A stretch of DNA of 34,501 bases from Faecalibacillus intestinalis (GTDB lineage: Bacteria > Bacillota_I > Bacilli_A > Erysipelotrichales > Coprobacillaceae): assembly GCF_003024685.1 (NCBI RefSeq), contig NZ_PYLQ01000027.1, forward strand, positions 1 through 34,501, written 5' to 3'. Within the stretch, counting starts at the first letter, position 1. Each line of letters begins with the position of its first letter. The translations under genes and the position numbers were made by a program. The notes under the pieces are model-generated. The model was given only the letters and a program-made list of their open reading frames with translations. It had not been told where the DNA came from and made no database searches. This document shows positions 32,535-34,501 of this stretch, piece after piece.

Positions 32535-33038
32535 ATGAAAAGATATATTATAACTTTGATACTTTTAATAACTTGTACTTTTACTTTAACAGGCTGTAGA
32601 AATCAAACAACTGATAGTGGTTTTAAAGGAAACGTAGAAATTGCTTGGGATGATGTAAAGGATGATTTTGATCAAATAGATCAAGATGTTGAAAATGATA
32701 CTTCTAAACAAGATGTTAAAGCCTTAACACAAACAATTTTAGATGGTTATGATAAAATCAAAGAAGGAATTACTCAAGATAATCAAGAAGAAGCTAAAAA
32801 AGTTTACGCAGCTGCGAGTCGATTAGAGTATATAGAAAAAAATACAGATCAAAAGTTATCAAGTGAAGAAAAAGAAATTTTAGAATTAGGAAAGAAAACG
32901 AAAACATTGATGATGCATTATTATGGAAATGGGGAAGGTATTTTTCAAGATGCTGTAGATGATGTAGAAAATGGGATTGATCGTGTAAAAAATTTCACAG
33001 AAGAAAAATGGAATGATTTTAAAGATAAATTAGAGTAG
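32535..33038 (+). CDS. Small lipoprotein, helical, unknown function
   Basis: 167 residues. A lipoprotein signal peptide with lipobox LTGC (Cys21) would give a lipid-anchored protein on the outer face of the membrane. The mature part is acidic and helix-rich (DDVKDDFDQIDQDVEND, later DDVENGIDRVKNFTEEKW), with no catalytic motif. GAAGGAATAAA precedes the ATG. It is a single gene with its own terminator. Family not recognised. Confidence 0.82.
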   Translation: MKRYIITLILLITCTFTLTGCRNQTTDSGFKGNVEIAWDDVKDDFDQIDQDVENDTSKQDVKALTQTILDGYDKIKEGITQDNQEEAKKVYAAASRLEYIEKNTDQKLSSEEKEILELGKKTKTLMMHYYGNGEGIFQDAVDDVENGIDRVKNFTEEKWNDFKDKLE

Positions 33039-33054
33039 GGAATACTCTTTTTTT
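33032..33054 (+). terminator. Terminator of the lipoprotein gene
   Basis: AGAGTA-GGGAA-TACTCT followed by a T-run; the stop codon lies in the stem. Confidence 0.88.
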
Positions 33055-33063
33055 ATTTTTTGC

Positions 33064-33092
33064 TTGTTTTATAATAAAGGTCTTGTTATAAT
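33064..33092 (+). promoter_or_regulatory. Promoter of the tRNA-Leu/tRNA-Gly unit
   Basis: TTGTTT, 17-bp spacer, TATAAT, 14 bases before the first tRNA. Confidence 0.8.
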
Positions 33093-33106
33093 GATAAGGC
33101 ACACAA

Positions 33107-33193
33107 GCCCGAATGGCGAAATTGGTAGACGCAGCAGACTCAAAATCTGCCGGTGTAACAGCTGTACCGGTTCGAGTCCGGTTTCGGGCACCA
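33107..33193 (+). tRNA. tRNA-Leu (anticodon CAA)
   Basis: Acceptor GCCCGAA pairs with TTCGGGC. Anticodon loop CTCAAAA gives CAA, reading UUG. The long variable arm is typical of Leu. The T-arm has GGTTCGAGTCC. CCA is encoded at 33191-33193. Confidence 0.97.
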
Positions 33194-33198
33194 TACTT

Positions 33199-33272
33199 GC
33201 GGGTGTAGTTCAATGGTAGAACTTCAGCCTTCCAAGCTGACTACGTGGGTTCGATTCCCATCACCCGCTCCA
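33199..33272 (+). tRNA. tRNA-Gly (anticodon TCC)
   Basis: Acceptor GCGGGTG pairs with CACCCGC. Anticodon loop CTTCCAA gives TCC, reading GGA/GGG. Discriminator T, then an encoded CCA. Five bases after tRNA-Leu, so cotranscribed. Confidence 0.97.
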
Positions 33273-33280
33273 AGTGATGA

Positions 33281-33305
33281 AAACATCTCTAATGAGATGT
33301 TTTTA
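33281..33305 (+). terminator. Terminator of the tRNA unit
   Basis: AAACATCTC-TAAT-GAGATGTTT, T-run. Confidence 0.9.
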
Positions 33306-33324
33306 TTATATTTAAAACAAATGG

Positions 33325-33353
33325 TTGACAGATGATAACAATTTGTATACAAT
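33325..33353 (+). promoter_or_regulatory. Promoter of the aroF T-box transcript
   Basis: TTGACA, 17-bp spacer, TACAAT. Confidence 0.9.
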
Positions 33354-33359
33354 GTAATC

Positions 33360-33627
33360 ACATTTGATATAAATACTGTGAAAAGAAAGAGTAGACGTTG
33401 ATCTTTAGCGTAGAGATTTCCTGGTAGGTGAAAAGGAAAGTAGAGATTTTTGTTGAATTCATCTTGGAGTAGAGTGTTGAACAGTTTTAAGTAGGCATCT
33501 CCGGTTACACCCGTTAAAGTGGAAGAGTATGATTGTACTCGATGAGGTTAGTATAGTAATATACTAATAAACAAAGGTGGTATCACGAAGCGATAGCTCT
33601 CGTCCTTAGAGGATGAGAGCTTTTTTA
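33360..33627 (+). promoter_or_regulatory. T-box riboswitch, probably phenylalanine-specific, upstream of aroF
   Basis: Specifier TTC (Phe) at 33458-33460 in GAATTCATC, the same context as in the pheST leader. The T-box GGTGGTATCACG is at 33576-33587, with a T replacing the C of the common GGTACC form. Terminator: AGCTCTCGTCC/GGATGAGAGCT with T-run (33595-33626). Uncharged tRNA-Phe would raise DAHP synthase and so aromatic amino acid synthesis. Confidence 0.92.
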
Positions 33628-33665
33628 TTTATATCAAGGGAAATGAAGAAAAGGGGACAAGTAAT

Positions 33666-34501
33666 ATGATTATTGTAATGAAATCAACAGCATCTAAAGA
33701 AGATGTAGAAAAAGTATCAGGATCAGTAGAAAAATTAGGGTTAAGAGTAAATGTTGTAAATGGGGCAACACAATCTGTTATTGGAATTATTGGAGATACA
33801 ACAAAAGTAGATCCTGAATCAATTGAAGTAGATCCAGCTGTAGAAAAAGTAATGCATGTATCAGAACCATATAAATTAGCGAATAGAGCTTTCCATCCAG
33901 AAGATTCAGTTATTGATGTCGGTGGCGTTAAAATTGGTGGAGGACATTTAGCTGTTATTGCAGGACCATGTTCAGTAGAAAGCAAGGAGCAAGTGATTGA
34001 AATCGCTAAAGCAGCCAAAGCAGCAGGAGCTAATCTATTAAGAGGTGGAGCATTCAAACCAAGAACATCACCATATGCTTTCCAAGGAATGGGATCAGCG
34101 GGATTAGATATTCTAGTAGCAGCTAAAGAAGCAACAGGATTACCAATCGTATCAGAATTGATGGATGCAGAATACTTAGATGAATTCATTGAAAAAGTAG
34201 ATTTGATTCAAATTGGAGCAAGAAACATGCAAAACTTCGACTTGTTAAAGAAAGTCGGGAAAGCAACAAAGAAACCAATCTTGTTAAAAAGAGGGTTGAG
34301 TGCAACATTCCAAGAATGGATCATGTCAGCAGAATATATCATGGCAAGTGGGAATCCAAATGTCATCCTATGTGAAAGAGGAGTGAGAACATTTGAATCA
34401 TACACAAGAAATACATTAGACTTACAAGCAGTCCCAGTAATCAAAGAATTGACACACTTACCAATCATTATCGATCCAAGTCATGCCGGAGGAAAATGGT
34501 G
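33666..34501 (+). CDS. aroF: 3-deoxy-7-phosphoheptulonate (DAHP) synthase, 5' part
   Basis: 278 residues before the window ends; no stop. An N-terminal ferredoxin-like regulatory domain (about 1-70, MIIVMKSTASKEDVEKV) precedes the type I-beta barrel: AGPCSVES, RGGAFKPRTSPYAFQG, IGARNMQNF, LLKRG and CERGVRTF. The metal and phosphate ligands visible in these motifs look intact. AAGGGGAC lies 7 bases before the ATG. The N-terminal domain suggests allosteric feedback by an end product or prephenate/chorismate. Its control by a Phe T-box adds transcription-level feedback. The last 157 bases repeat the window start, as noted for the 3' part. Confidence 0.96.
   Translation, partial: MIIVMKSTASKEDVEKVSGSVEKLGLRVNVVNGATQSVIGIIGDTTKVDPESIEVDPAVEKVMHVSEPYKLANRAFHPEDSVIDVGGVKIGGGHLAVIAGPCSVESKEQVIEIAKAAKAAGANLLRGGAFKPRTSPYAFQGMGSAGLDILVAAKEATGLPIVSELMDAEYLDEFIEKVDLIQIGARNMQNFDLLKKVGKATKKPILLKRGLSATFQEWIMSAEYIMASGNPNVILCERGVRTFESYTRNTLDLQAVPVIKELTHLPIIIDPSHAGGKW
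34345..34501 (+). repeat. Terminal direct repeat, right copy
   Basis: Identical to bases 1-157. Joining the copies gives a 34,344-bp circle with aroF restored in frame. Confidence 0.97.

Noticed and set aside
33019-33213. Minus-strand ORF over the tRNA-Leu
   Set aside because: It is antisense to a clear tRNA and the lipoprotein terminator; a frequent mis-annotation of tRNA complements.
33629-34468. Two minus-strand ORFs opposite aroF
   Set aside because: They are shadows of the well-conserved plus-strand gene, with no ribosome sites or recognisable domains.
1-34501. Plasmid or phage genome
   Set aside because: Despite the terminal overlap there is no replication, partition, integrase, capsid or transfer gene; the content is core chromosomal.

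Overview
The window is low-GC (my estimate is near 30%), A+T-rich bacterial DNA using the standard code, with TGA as a stop in several genes. It is chromosomal in character: pheST, thrS, thyA-folA, plsC, a split ThrE exporter, tRNA and rRNA modification genes and two tRNAs. A small acid-soluble spore protein (SspI) marks an endospore-forming Firmicute. The combination of T-box riboswitches, a threonyl-tRNA synthetase without a TGS domain and cell-wall proteins ending in VKTGD-type sorting signals suggests an Erysipelotrichia/Coprobacillaceae-like gut bacterium (inference, no database search).

Layout. 1-338 is the 3' end of a DAHP synthase gene (aroF); its 5' part, behind a phenylalanine T-box, closes the window, and the first 157 bases equal the last 157. 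359-3279 holds a DUF1287 and SEC-C gene pair, two unknown membrane proteins, and sspI. 3278-6250 is a tight plus-strand run: YgjP-like metallopeptidase, SpoU methyltransferase (RlmP-like), Cof-type HAD phosphatase, AraC regulator. 6324-11611 is a surface-protein block: an esterase, a metallo-beta-lactamase/esterase fusion and a small stalk protein, all ending in VKTGD anchors. 11759-15490 is the Phe T-box and pheST. 15500-17829 is an undescribed pair of paralogous proteins. 17888-20234 is tmcAL with the split ThrE exporter. 20386-23388 holds a pseudouridine synthase, a zinc-knuckle miniprotein and T-box-controlled thrS. 23460-25353 is accessory: a TetR regulator with an operator-like palindrome, a 35-residue peptide gene, and a type III toxin-antitoxin locus. 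25417-29790 is metabolic: ROK kinase, TIM-barrel protein, thyA, folA, plsC, hydrolase. 30082-32431 is a minus-strand operon with two HD-domain proteins around an RsmF-like methyltransferase. A lipoprotein, tRNA-Leu, tRNA-Gly and the aroF T-box finish the window.

The most exciting system is the type III toxin-antitoxin (ToxIN/AbiQ-like) locus at about 24485-25353. Five perfect tandem copies of a 37-nt unit form the RNA antitoxin. A rho-independent terminator follows, then a 181-residue ToxN-family endoribonuclease. The order, the repeat number and length, and the A-rich unit junctions match the family. The least explained loci are the paralogous pair at 15500-17829 and the MBL-esterase fusion at 7943-10837 with a perfect operator-like palindrome in its upstream region.
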